From NCBI RefSeq assembly GCF_902859935.1, contig NZ_CADIKI010000028.1:1-64000 (forward strand): a stretch of 64,000 bases of DNA. The letters run 5' to 3'. Below the pieces are notes generated by a model. That model saw only the letters and a program-made list of their open reading frames with translations. It had not been told where the DNA came from and did not search any database. Positions 1 to 8,055 of this stretch are shown piece by piece. The DNA is from Paraburkholderia fynbosensis. Its GTDB lineage: Bacteria > Pseudomonadota > Gammaproteobacteria > Burkholderiales > Burkholderiaceae. Position 1 is the first letter of the stretch, and each line of letters opens with the position of its first letter. The translations under genes and the position numbers were made by a program.

Positions 1-120
1 TGTGCGCTCGAGAGCGGACCTTTGGCCAACACGGTCGCAATAGCGGCTATGGGTCGCGTAGCGCCCATCGGCGATTGGCGCAGACTGACTCTCCCTTCAC
101 GTGAAAGGAGAATCGTCAGG

Positions 121-267
121 GAAGCAACCATCAACAGCGGCGCGCCGCGCGTGCCGTGGAACAAAGACAAGCTAACCGGACAGAAGTCGCCGCTGAAGCG
201 TAAGGAAATCTGGGCCATCCGAATCCGCCTGCAACTGGGGGCGAAAACCCGTGATCTTGCGATGTTC
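121..267 (+). pseudogene. Tyrosine-recombinase (phage integrase) N-terminal remnant
   Basis: The translated stretch has VPWNKDKLTGQK followed by KEIWAIRIRLQL and TRDLAMF. This is the characteristic start of a family of short site-specific recombinases common in Burkholderia and other proteobacteria. The match stops at about 267, where the minus-strand sequence becomes an IS6-type transposase, so the catalytic part is gone. A purine-rich stretch (gaaaggag) near 104-111 could be the old ribosome site, but no clear ATG follows it. Recognition rests on remembered family sequence. I infer a dead integrase truncated by an insertion element. Confidence 0.6.
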
Positions 268-753
268 ATCCGCCTTCGCTGCCGGGTAACTGCACAGCTG
301 GTCCGTAACGATCTTGCGCGGCGCGGATTCGAACGCAGTAGCCGCCGGAAAAAGCGTTTTGCCGCAGGCTTGTCGCGCCGCTTTTGAACCAGCACATCCA
401 GTTCGGCACCATGTTCGTCGACCGCACGCCATAACAGATACGGCTCGCCGCGCAGCTTCACGAACATTTCGTTGAGGTGCCACGTGCTTCCCGGCTTGCG
501 CCGCACCGCCCTGGCGCGCTGAGCGAATCCGGCGCCGAATTTGTCACACCAGCAACGGATCGTTTCGTATGTGACTACGACACCGCGCTCGAGCAACAAC
601 TCCTCGATGTCGCGCAGGCTCAGGCTGAACCGGAAATACCAGCGAACCGCACAGCTGATGACGACAGCGGGGAACCGGTGGCCCTGATAAAGCGATTTCG
701 TCTTCTTCATTGCATCATTTTGCCGCCGCCTGTCCGATAACCTGACAGTGCCT
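255..753 (-). mobile_element. IS6-family insertion sequence remnant with degenerate transposase
   Basis: Read on the minus strand, a transposase starts with ATG at 710 (MKKTKSLYQGHRFPAVV). It continues through RWYFRFSLSLRDIEELL, STWHLNEMFVKLRGEPYLL and WRAVDEHGAELD, then changes frame near 360 before TDQLCSYPAAKADEH. These are the hallmarks of IS6 (IS26/IS240-like) DDE transposases. The first catalytic Asp of the WHLDE motif reads Asn here, and the frameshift also breaks the gene. The upstream terminus, read inward from 753, begins GGCACTGTCAGGTTATCGG. It resembles the ends near 60684 and 55113. The 3' side runs directly into an integrase remnant, with no second terminus visible. Confidence 0.75.
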
Positions 754-1139
754 CGCCGGCGCGTGCGCGAGCTTGGCCAAGCGTGACGTACTGTGGGTGG
801 TGCCGCGCATTGGCGGGTCGATCGCGGAACCGCCACCGGGCCTAAGTGTCTGCCACCGGCGGCCGGACGGCTCGCCGCAGTGAGATGCGGGTTGTCTGCC
901 GAACCGATAGACTTTTTTTCTCGCACTCCGTCACCCGGCTCGTGACTGCGTCGAGGCGCGCGACGTCGTAGAAGTCTGCTCCGGTTGTGCCGGCGGCATA
1001 CCTGTCGAAGTGGACGCCGGAAGACCGCAGGGCAAGCTCACGAAGTTGCGCTCTCGTGTTAGCTCTCCCACGGCACAATGGGTTCAAGGACGCGAGCTGA
1101 GTCGGCAGCGTGGGAAAGAGTTGGTACAAGAGAAAGTTC
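754..1139. other. Intergenic stretch with no recognised gene
   Basis: Nothing with convincing coding character was found on either strand between the IS6 terminus and the AbrB-like gene. A run of seven T near 910 is not preceded by a clear hairpin. Confidence 0.4.
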
Positions 1140-1328
1140 ATGGCTGAATCGCGACTGACAACCAGAGGCAGTACCACCGTGCCTGCCGAGGTCAGGAAAG
1201 CGTTAGGCATGAAGCCGGGGACGCGGCTCGCATGCCATATCATGCCCGATCGCAACGTCCTGGTACGGACAAAATCGAAGTCGCTTCTGGAGTCGGCGGA
1301 AGCCGTGGAATCCCCGGCCAAGGGGTGA
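1140..1328 (+). pseudogene. AbrB/MazE-type antitoxin gene, frameshifted near its 3' end
   Basis: The product starts MAESRLTTRGSTTVPAEVRK and continues ALGMKPGTRLACHI. This is the swapped-hairpin AbrB DNA-binding fold of antitoxins and transition-state regulators. In the current frame it stops at 1328 after 62 residues. A one-base change of frame near 1315 reveals GVTIEDMKVW, the usual C-terminal VTIEEM segment of this antitoxin family, so the gene is frameshifted. The start at 1140 is preferred over upstream codons because homologues begin within a few residues of the SRLT motif. No PIN or other toxin gene follows, so this looks like a solitary decayed antitoxin. Confidence 0.65.
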
Positions 1329-1356
1329 CCATCGAGGACATGAAAGTCTGGCGATG

Positions 1357-1455
1357 GTACCGCGCGTAATCAGCGAGGCCAATTTTGTCGACAGTTTCGA
1401 CGATGAAGACGAACGCAAGGCAAGCTGCCGCACACGTCGCTCCCGTGGCGCTGTG
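1357..1455 (+). repeat. Dispersed repeat, copy 1
   Basis: This about 100-bp stretch matches 5388-5475 closely. Shared blocks include CGTAATCAGCGAGGC, GACGAACGCAAG and GCACACGTCGC, with one 12-bp length difference. The first copy lies just after the broken antitoxin gene. The nature of the element is unknown. Confidence 0.7.
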
Positions 1456-1989
1456 TGTTTCATGAGACGTTTCCCCATGACGCGACGCCGGATTGCGCTG
1501 CGCTGTCTGCATATACGGGGCCTCGGGTTGCTGGATGCGGCGGGTGACAGGTGTGTCGCTGCTTCCGATGGCAGTGCGAGCGACCAGGCGCGACTGTCGC
1601 CCCCTGATTTGCCGATTGTCGATTCCACTGTCAATCACGACCTTGGCGTTCTATAACATAAACGCAGCAGCGGTCTTATTGGTCATGGGCGTACAACGTC
1701 CTGTCACCGGCGCACTCATTGCGCATACTTCTGCCCCGCCCGGTACCAGCCTCGCGTCATTACCCAGGTAGTCATCGAATAAGTCCGGCTTTGGGCACAA
1801 ACGGTGCCACAAGCCAGCTTCGCATCTGCTCGGTTAAACGGCGTCGGAGACGACGCCGCTGTATCGCATTTGGTGGAGCGAAAGCAGGAATCCGCAAGGA
1901 GCGAGAGAAGATCTAATGCAACTTGCACATGAACTTGTTATTCCGGGGTCGTGGTATTCGCAACCCGTTGACGAAAAAGAGGTGACGAG
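1456..1989. other. Intergenic leader before a small exported protein gene
   Basis: I see no convincing gene here. Around 1770-1791 there is CCAGGTAGTCATCGAATAA. It resembles a motif found upstream of other small exported protein genes in this window (22558-22593, 27138-27171 and, more weakly, 9179-9210). It probably belongs to the promoter region of the gene at 1990. Confidence 0.35.
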
Positions 1990-2259
1990 ATGAAAGTGCA
2001 ACTTTTAGCTGTAGTCAGTGCGGTATCCCTGCTCGCTGCGACCGGCGCCGCCCACTCCCAGCAAATGCAACCGTCGGGCACAACTGACCCGTCGTCTGCC
2101 CAGCAGCCCATGACAACTGCTCAGCCGGCCACGACTATGGACCGCACCCCTGACCTGGGATACGGACCCCAGCCCGGCGGAAGCAGCGGCAGTGGCAAAG
2201 CTAGAAACGGTGCCGCGTGCACGGTGGGCCTGACCTGCGATATCTATCAGGGCAGCTAG
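1990..2259 (+). CDS. Small exported protein with C-terminal Cys pair
   Basis: This is an 89-residue protein with a clear Sec signal peptide (MKVQLLAVVSAVSLLAATGA followed by AHSQ). The middle is a low-complexity Gln/Pro/Thr/Ser segment, and the C-terminus is CTVGLTCDIYQGS. A ribosome site (GAGGTGACGAG) directly precedes the ATG. No enzymatic domain is visible, and I infer a periplasmic location. The end resembles that of the small lipoprotein at 23058-23213, which finishes CNVYFGGS after an earlier Cys. The two may therefore belong to one uncharacterised family. It is intact and probably expressed, but its function is unknown. Confidence 0.75.
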   Translation: MKVQLLAVVSAVSLLAATGAAHSQQMQPSGTTDPSSAQQPMTTAQPATTMDRTPDLGYGPQPGGSSGSGKARNGAACTVGLTCDIYQGS

Positions 2260-2427
2260 CCACGCCTGAGGTCGCCGACGCCAGCTTGACCCGCATGCCG
2301 AAATTTGGATGACCGTCCGACCGCTTTGGCCGTGACGGGATAGTCCTAGGAGACCGTATTTGAAATAGCGATTCTGGTGGTCGTTTCAAAGAAACCAAAC
2401 CAATCGAACTTTGTGGAGTACATGGAT

Positions 2428-2685
2428 ATGAAACCGCTCAAAGTCGCGGCAGCTATCACCGCCGTTCTCGCATTCGGATATGCCCACGCGCAAAGCACGG
2501 CACCTGCAACGCAGCCCACAAATCCCACCGTGTCTTCCTCAGATTCGCTGGGTGGTGTGCCCGCCACGAGGAGTGACGCAGGCGCTCCAACGGGAAAGAC
2601 CCGGGCCGAGGTCAAGCAGGAGTTGCTGCAAGCGCGTAAATCGGGCGAACTCGACCGCATAAACGCGGAGTATGGCGGTCAATAA
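2428..2685 (+). CDS. DUF4148-type small exported protein
   Basis: The product is MKPLKVAAAITAVLAFGYAH (signal peptide, cleavage near AHA-QS), then a Thr/Pro/Ser linker, then KTRAEVKQELLQARKSGELD and a short tail. The TRAEVKQEL block is the mark of the DUF4148 family of small periplasmic proteins, which is expanded in Burkholderiales. ATG codons lie at 2422 and 2428. I chose 2428 because the GGAG at 2415-2418 then has 9-nt spacing. Paralogues in the window include 22683-22970. The function of the family is unknown. Confidence 0.8.
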   Translation: MKPLKVAAAITAVLAFGYAHAQSTAPATQPTNPTVSSSDSLGGVPATRSDAGAPTGKTRAEVKQELLQARKSGELDRINAEYGGQ

Positions 2686-3050
2686 GCACGGTGCCTGCTC
2701 ACATTGGTCGGGTTTGAGGCGCCCCATCCCGCGTCGTCAACTTTCATATGCGGTCTGGAAAAGGTCTGGGATGCTGCGCGACAATGCGGACGATGGGCGG
2801 GAAAGTGAAAACCCGGATGCGAGGTGGTGCTGTCGGCCGTGTACCCCGCAATCTGCAAGGTCAGGCTCGCGGTTAGGAAGCGTTACGCGGCAGGTTGCCG
2901 GGAGCGCAGGATAGCGTCCGGAACGCTTTCATATGTTCGCCGACTTTGAGTTGGTCTGTTCTTTCGTTCGCTCTTGCTCGCCTTTCACCGAAAGGGTCGC
3001 TGTGCAAATTGATGAGTAGCTGGTGGGGGGAACCTACCAGGAGCCATGCA
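2686..3050. other. Intergenic stretch with no recognised gene
   Basis: Short open frames occur, but none shows family resemblance or a good ribosome site. The sequence just before 3051 (CCAGGAGCC) is the ribosome site of the next feature. Confidence 0.4.
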
Positions 3051-3383
3051 ATGGATAACGATTCGCGGGAAGAGAAGATTCGTTTAAGGGCCTATCAGCT
3101 GTGGGAAAGTCGTCTGTCAAATCGGTCGTCCATCAAACATCTCCACTCGCTGCCTCTTCCCGAACAGGCCGGTTTTTTCCGCGCAACGCTTCGTCCCGTC
3201 GCATCTTATCCCGGCCCGTGTTCGTCGGCCAATCCGTCGTCATCCTCTGACTGCAAGAGTGGCGCTGCGGTGTCGCGCGCCGAAGGCGCCCGGGCTGTCG
3301 GTGCCCGGCTTATCCCTATCGGTGTCGCGCGCTGCGGGGTGCGCCTGTCCTGTTCGACGATTCCTCATGATTTTCCTCGATGA
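3051..3383 (+). pseudogene. DUF2934-type small protein, only the N-terminus conserved
   Basis: The reading frame begins MDNDSREEKIRLRAYQLWE, the conserved head of DUF2934 proteins. It is nearly identical to the intact copy on the minus strand at 59832-60011 (MDNVSREEKIRIRAYELWE). In that copy the head is followed by a GSPDGRADEYW segment. Here the homology stops after about 20 residues, and the rest of the frame is compositionally odd (Ser/Arg/Pro-rich). I infer a gene that has lost its 3' part, leaving a fortuitous downstream frame. The AGGAG before the ATG is still present. Confidence 0.55.
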
Positions 3384-3656
3384 GAGAGGCAGCGAGCCAA
3401 GGTTCACTGCGTGATGCGTCTGCGGGTATGGCTTTGGGCGTGCAACGCGCAGGCCACGAGGAAAACCAGTTTTGCGGGGTTGGCGTGCGCGGCTGCGGCC
3501 AGTTCAGCGATGTCCCGGCCCGCGCGATGCAACCCGAGTGGGGCAGAGTAAGCCGTTCGGCTACACGAGCGTTCGAAAGTTGAAATCCAGAAATAACGTT
3601 GCCTCGAGGTCCGAAAGAAACTTCGATGTAGCAAACATTTGAGGGGACAATCTTAA

Positions 3657-4193
3657 ATGGACGCGACAATGCACGGCAGGCGACCAGCCGCTCGTCGTCG
3701 GCCCATCGAGCCGATGCGCGGTCCTGAAACCATCGTCTCCTCACTGAGCCGTACTGAGTCGCGCACAGTCCAGTCTGCGAATCGTCCTGTCGTGCGGTCG
3801 CATTCAAACGGCGAAAGTCGCTCAGGGGTAACGAGGCTTGGTGTGAAATCAGCGCTCAAAGCCAAACTCAAGGCTCAACTGACGGTAGCCCTTATTGCAG
3901 GTGCCATCGCACAAGTCAGCGCGCTGCTGCTTTCCGCTACTGTTGATCTGAGCGCGGACGCTGTGTCGCCCACCGCGCTCAATTTGTATGGCGCGGCGAC
4001 CGTATTACTCACCTATCGATGCGTCATTCTCGACGCGCGCAGGGCATTTAGGGCCGCGGTCAAGAAGCGCTATGTGATTGTGGAGGGCACTCCGCCTCGC
4101 ATAAGCTGGATTCGTCCCATCTTTCCGGGGCGCTGGCTCGCGCGCCTGCATGTTCGCTTGCATCCCGAACTGGGCGAGGACAAGGAGACGTGA
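3657..4193 (+). CDS. Hypothetical protein with hydrophobic central segments
   Basis: This 178-residue product has an Arg/Pro/Ser-rich N-terminal third that looks disordered. Two hydrophobic stretches follow (about residues 75-95, LTVALIAGAIAQVSALLLSA, and about 107-122). A basic C-terminal domain ends PGRWLARLHVRLHPELGEDK. A GAGGGGACA stretch lies 8-14 nt before the ATG. I do not recognise the family. The pattern suggests a small inner-membrane protein with a basic cytoplasmic tail. It stands alone between poorly coding stretches. Confidence 0.45.
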   Translation: MDATMHGRRPAARRRPIEPMRGPETIVSSLSRTESRTVQSANRPVVRSHSNGESRSGVTRLGVKSALKAKLKAQLTVALIAGAIAQVSALLLSATVDLSADAVSPTALNLYGAATVLLTYRCVILDARRAFRAAVKKRYVIVEGTPPRISWIRPIFPGRWLARLHVRLHPELGEDKET

Positions 4194-4782
4194 CGCCGCA
4201 TCCGCAGCCGGCGCGCGTATACCGGTCCAGTACGCCCGGTTCCATAGGTCGAAGACCGGGCCAGGTTTAATCCGATTAACCGGCGCTACGTTACGGTTCA
4301 GCCACGCCCGAGTTCTTCCCTTTCGCAACCACAAATGCCGTACTGGAAGAAACGGGGTTGCGCCTTCGCTTGCGAGGGCGGCGTGCGGCGGTGCCCGCGC
4401 AACCTTTGTTCAAAATCAGGGGGGGCGTTGAGCAGTTGCTAACCTCGGTTTCGCAACTGATTTCAGAGCGGCAGAATTTGGCCTCAGTACAGCGATACTA
4501 GCTGCCGCGGCTCAGACCGACGCGCACCCTGCGGCTGCGTTTCAAAACCTGCAGGTGGCGGAGTTATCACCGCACGACATGGTCGGCTAACAGGCCGCGG
4601 GAGAAGAGCCAACGCCGCTTCTGCTGGCCGTTTATGCCGCACGATGTATCTTCTCGCCGTCAGCGGTCGAGTGGACACTGCATGTGCGCGACACATCCAT
4701 CGAATACATTTACTGCCAGCCCGGGCGGGCCCGCCGCAAATCGCGCGAGCCTCGTCCTTCGTTGCACACCCGGATTGACCGC
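4194..4782. other. Intergenic stretch with no recognised gene
   Basis: About 590 bp hold several weak open frames on both strands, none with a recognisable domain. A G-run at 4422-4428 is the only notable composition feature. Confidence 0.4.
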
Positions 4783-5040
4783 TCACGGTGCCTTCTCACC
4801 GAGCGGCTCGTCGCCGGGAGACGGCTCTGGAGGTGTCTCTTCGTCGGGAACGTCTTCGTCCGGTTCTGTTCCTGGCACGTCGCTGTCTGCCTGCGTTCCA
4901 GTATTCTCGTCTTTGCCGATTTTGGTCGCTCCACCTGTCGACGGCGGGTCACTCGCGGGGAACGTATCTTCGACTGCTGCATCGACGTCCTTTTCGGATT
5001 TGTCGTCGCTCGCGCGTTGTTCGGTAGGTTGGTTAGCCAT
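4783..5040 (-). CDS. Small acidic hypothetical protein (EDTFPASDPP type)
   Basis: This 85-residue, very acidic, probably disordered protein begins MANQPTEQ and contains EDTFPASDPPSTGGA. That motif recurs in short hypothetical proteins of many proteobacteria. The rest is rich in Asp, Glu, Pro and Thr. I chose the ATG at 5040 because an AGGAG lies 7 nt upstream on the minus strand. An in-frame TTG two codons earlier sits too close to it. There is no signal peptide or membrane segment, so it should be cytoplasmic. Its function is unknown. Confidence 0.7.
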   Translation of the reverse strand: MANQPTEQRASDDKSEKDVDAAVEDTFPASDPPSTGGATKIGKDENTGTQADSDVPGTEPDEDVPDEETPPEPSPGDEPLGEKAP

Positions 5041-5387
5041 TTTCAAGCTCCTGATGATTTACGTTGCAACATATGAGCAACGGCTGTTCCTAAACGGCAT
5101 CAGCCTGCGCGGCAACATCGCGAGCGATGGCAGAGCCCTTTCTGTCAACGCCGGAAAACGTCGAATGCTTTACTTGAACCCGTGACGCACGCAATGCGTC
5201 TGCACTGATGCATTGCCCTGGATGCTTTCCGACGGAGCCAAGCCCCTCGCGACTTGCATTCAGCGAGCCCGTCCGATTGCGAAAGTGCGCGGACGGCCTG
5301 GTCATCAGGCAAGTGCGGCGGCCGACATGAATCGGCACAACAAGCACGCATGCATCTCAACGCCCAAGAGCGGGAAAGTGGAGGGCG
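5041..5387. other. Intergenic stretch with no recognised gene
   Basis: No convincing gene was seen between the acidic small protein and the second copy of the dispersed repeat. Confidence 0.35.
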
Positions 5388-5475
5388 GGTACCGCCCGTA
5401 ATCAGCGAGGCACCTTTCGTCGATGGAGACGAACGCAAGACAAGCTGCGGCACACGTCGCACCCGCGGCGCGTTA
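5388..5475 (+). repeat. Dispersed repeat, copy 2
   Basis: This is the second copy of the element at 1357-1455. It lacks 12 bp of the first copy (after TTCGTCGA) and is otherwise closely matched through CACACGTCGC. Two frames are kept across both copies: one gives VISEA-FVD then DERK and TRR-RGA, the other TNARQAAAHVAP. The element could be coding in origin, but no start or family can be assigned. Confidence 0.7.
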
Positions 5476-5654
5476 GATTGATGCCTCTGCGTTTCACCCC
5501 ATCGGTAGTCGTCGCATTGTAATGGGAGCAAACAGGTGACCGTTCGAATGCCATTCAACCACATGAAAAAAGCACATCGACAGGAACTCACACCACGGCA
5601 GACACGTGCTCGCCGCAAGACCGTGTCTCAGTCGGACAGAACATTGGGACGCTA

Positions 5655-5918
5655 CTACGTTGCGCGCCAACCGGGATTCCGCGTACATTGCTGGGAAACG
5701 AGGTTGTTCCCCTCCATCACCCGCGCGACATAGGCCCGGTCTTCGGCGTCAAGTATGTGCGTCCATTCAGCGGCGAGATTCTCATCGAGTGTCTCGAACA
5801 CGCTGACCTGCATGTCGGTTTCGCCAGTGAACGACCCTAACGTGTAGGTTGCATCACCGGCGAGGTCGAGCAAGCCTTCGTCCTCAAAACAGACCTCCAG
5901 GATATAACGTTTAGTCAT
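5655..5918 (-). CDS. Small hypothetical protein coupled to ParB-like gene
   Basis: This 87-residue acidic protein starts MTKRYILEVCFEDEGLLDLA and contains a FTGETDMQVSVFETLDE segment. Its ATG at 5918 overlaps the stop of the upstream ParB-like gene (ATGACTAA, where TAA ends the first gene), so translation is probably coupled. I know no family for it. The predicted beta/alpha alternation and absence of a signal peptide suggest a small cytoplasmic partner of the ParB-like protein. The last residues (CTRNPGWRAT) look less conserved in character, so the C-terminus may be altered. Confidence 0.6.
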   Translation of the reverse strand: MTKRYILEVCFEDEGLLDLAGDATYTLGSFTGETDMQVSVFETLDENLAAEWTHILDAEDRAYVARVMEGNNLVSQQCTRNPGWRAT

Positions 5919-6573
5919 GCTCGTGACCCGCGGTTGGTACGAACCCGGGAAGCTGACTCGCCTCGGGTAGCCGGGAGGCTGCGAACGCTTCCGCAAGCAT
6001 GAGTGCAAATCCATCCACCGTCGCCGGGCGCAGGGCAACATGCCCTCTCAAGAAATCTGCCCACGCGAATTTGGCATTGAATTCACCCGGATTTTCAAAA
6101 ACGCCTGCGGTTCTTACAAATGCAGCAAGGCTCTGGAAGGGATCATTGGGGATTGCTTCAACAGACTCAGGCAGGTCAGAGAGCGGATATTCCCGCCCGT
6201 GTTCATCGAAGGGGTGCAACCAACCTCGCTCTGACATGGTCTTCACAAATTGCTCTTCCGTGAAGCCGCGGAAATCTTCCCTGATGCGAACCGGCGCTTC
6301 CGGCAGGCCCATGTCAAACCATGCGCGCGCCCAATGATGATGGTCAACTACGTGGAGCGACCCTGTCGGCCCATGAACAACCGCGATGGCCTGTTCCGCG
6401 GCGAATGCACGTCTTGCTTCAGGTTTAAGCTCAAGATAGCTCGCCGCCTTCGCCAGTACCTGGACGTAGCCGATTGCCCCCTGCGTGGGTCGCAGCAGGG
6501 CCCACGGGACCCAGCATGGCGAGCTATTGTCGTCAGCCACTGCACCGCTTCCCGAATCCGATTGCTCATCCAT
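5911..6573 (-). CDS. ParB-like nuclease-fold protein (ParBc_2 type)
   Basis: This 220-residue protein has LLRPTQGAIGYVQV near residues 27-40, then VVHGPTGSLHVVDHHHWARAW near 65-85. Farther on are RGWLHPFDEHGREY and a helical C-terminus. The LRPTQ...DHHH pairing with a downstream W-H-P-(F/Y)-D motif is typical of the putative ParB-like nuclease family (PF08857), which is distinct from chromosomal ParB. GGAG lies 7 nt before the ATG. It forms a two-gene unit with the overlapping small gene at 5655-5918. Its substrate is unknown. It could be a nuclease or, as in other ParB-fold proteins, a nucleotide-binding switch. Confidence 0.75.
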   Translation of the reverse strand: MDEQSDSGSGAVADDNSSPCWVPWALLRPTQGAIGYVQVLAKAASYLELKPEARRAFAAEQAIAVVHGPTGSLHVVDHHHWARAWFDMGLPEAPVRIREDFRGFTEEQFVKTMSERGWLHPFDEHGREYPLSDLPESVEAIPNDPFQSLAAFVRTAGVFENPGEFNAKFAWADFLRGHVALRPATVDGFALMLAEAFAASRLPEASQLPGFVPTAGHEHD

Positions 6574-6726
6574 ACGCGGCTCCGAAAGTTACGACGCACG
6601 GTCCAGACATGGTGCAAGCGCCGCAAATCGTGGTGAGCAAGCGCCGCGCCTACCGGTCGGCAAGCCATCCAGGGTTGGGTACGGTTCTTGCCGCAACTCG
6701 CGTATCTGGAAGGCGAGGAAGCGACC

Positions 6727-7556
6727 ATGACTACAGACGGCGGCACCCATACGCGCGGCCCCCACACGCTGGCGGAGGCGAATTCGCCACCTATGCCAAC
6801 CCGTTGGTCACTGAAGCCATCGAAGAGGCAGCTGCTCTTCGGGAACGATGCCAACGCCGAGAAGCTACACAGGCTTCGCGTAGCACTGCGTCGGCTGCGA
6901 ACTTTGCTTTGGGCCTATCGGCCGATGCTGGATGCGAAATTTGACAATGAGCAGCGTGAGCTCTTCAAATCTCTTGCGAGTGCGGCGGGCAACACACGCG
7001 ATTGGGACATACTGATCGCGCTCGTCGAAAATGACGGCGACGAGACTTTGTTGAGCGCATTCAGAAAAACCGGAATGAAACGGCCGAGAAAAGCGCCGAG
7101 ACGCTGAGAAACTCCCATCTCGACAAGACCCTGCACGACGCAGTAAGCGAGGCGAACCGGGAGTTGAGTACCTCCTCCGCGCGAACGCCGCTCACGAAGT
7201 TCGCGCAGAAAAGAGTAACGGCGGCACAAGACCAATTAAAGAAGCGGATGCATCGCGCGTCGAAAGCGAGCAGCTCCGACTACAGCTCATACCACGACGT
7301 ACGCAAAGCCGGAAAAAAAGTGCGATACCTCATTGAGTTCTTCGAGCCCGTGCTAAAAAAGAAGCAGCGCCAAAGTCTAAAAAATCTGAAGCAGCTGCAA
7401 AAGCGTTTTGGCGCGCTAAATGATGTCGTCGCGAGCCGCGACCTTCTCGACGCACACCGTGCGTCGCTGCCCGATGGAGTCGACGCGAAAGCGGCCCTGC
7501 GTGCTCTAAAGAAAAAACAGATACGCCGAATCAAGGCAGCGTCGAAGCTGCTATAG
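6727..7556 (+). pseudogene. CHAD-domain protein gene with several frameshifts
   Basis: CHAD domains are helical, histidine-rich and bind inorganic polyphosphate. The pieces line up end to end in alternating frames. MTTDGGTHTRGPHTLAEA at 6727 is followed by EFATYANPLVTEAIEE in another frame. EKLHRLRVALRRLRTLLWAY returns to the first frame near 6860 and runs to about 7053. The rest, HDVRKAGKKVRYLIEFFEP to the stop at 7556, is again shifted. The 7053 break would be repaired by one added base. Total length (about 275 codons) equals a full CHAD protein, so little is deleted. The alternatives are a young pseudogene or indel errors in the sequence. Confidence 0.7.
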
Positions 7557-7560
7557 CGCA

Positions 7561-8052
7561 GATGCTGCTGCAATTAGCACAACGCACACGGTTGGTTTCG
7601 GCTTCCTGCAGGCGAAGCCGTCAACCAGCTTTGCTCCAGTTGCAGTGACCCCCGATACATTGGGGCCCGCCTGGAAAGATGGACGTGTGGCAATGAATCT
7701 GCATGTCTCGTGGAACGGAAAATGGTTTGGCCACCCGCACGGAAGTGAGATGAACTTCAGCTTCGGCGAACTGATTGCACATGCTGCAAAGACTCGCAAA
7801 CTTTCGGCGGGAACCATCATCGGGTCGGGCACCGTCTCGAATGCTGCGCGCGCTATCGGTTCAGCATGCATCGCTGAGCGACGCGTGATTGAGATGATTG
7901 ACAATGGCGCTGCCAGCACACGTTTCATGAATTTTGGTGACCGCGTGTCCATGGAAGCGCGCTTTCAGGAAGACGCCCCCGGACCTTTCGGCGTCATCGA
8001 CCAACAGGTCTGGCGCGCTGGTTCGGACCAGCGAGCGACGCGGGACAAATAG
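7561..8052 (+). pseudogene. Fumarylacetoacetate hydrolase family, C-terminal part only
   Basis: Open frame from a stop at 7555 gives TVGFGFLQAKPSTSFAPVAV, then GEMNFSFGELIAHAAKTRKL, GTIIGSGTVSN and IAERRVIEMID. These are the conserved C-terminal blocks of the FAH/2-keto-4-pentenoate hydratase family, which acts on ring-cleavage or sugar-acid products. The metal-binding N-terminal half is missing, because the frame begins directly after the CHAD remnant. The gene ends three nucleotides before the SDR gene at 8056, so both were probably once one operon. The product would be inactive. Confidence 0.75.
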
Positions 8053-8055
8053 ACT

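Noticed and set aside
842..1321. Minus-strand open frame of 159 codons overlapping the AbrB gene
   Set aside because: It is antisense to a recognisable antitoxin and its own N-terminal half is the shadow of that gene; the lower half has no family resemblance.
2895..3050. Upstream extension of the DUF2934-like frame
   Set aside because: Homologues start at MDN and the ribosome site lies just before 3051.
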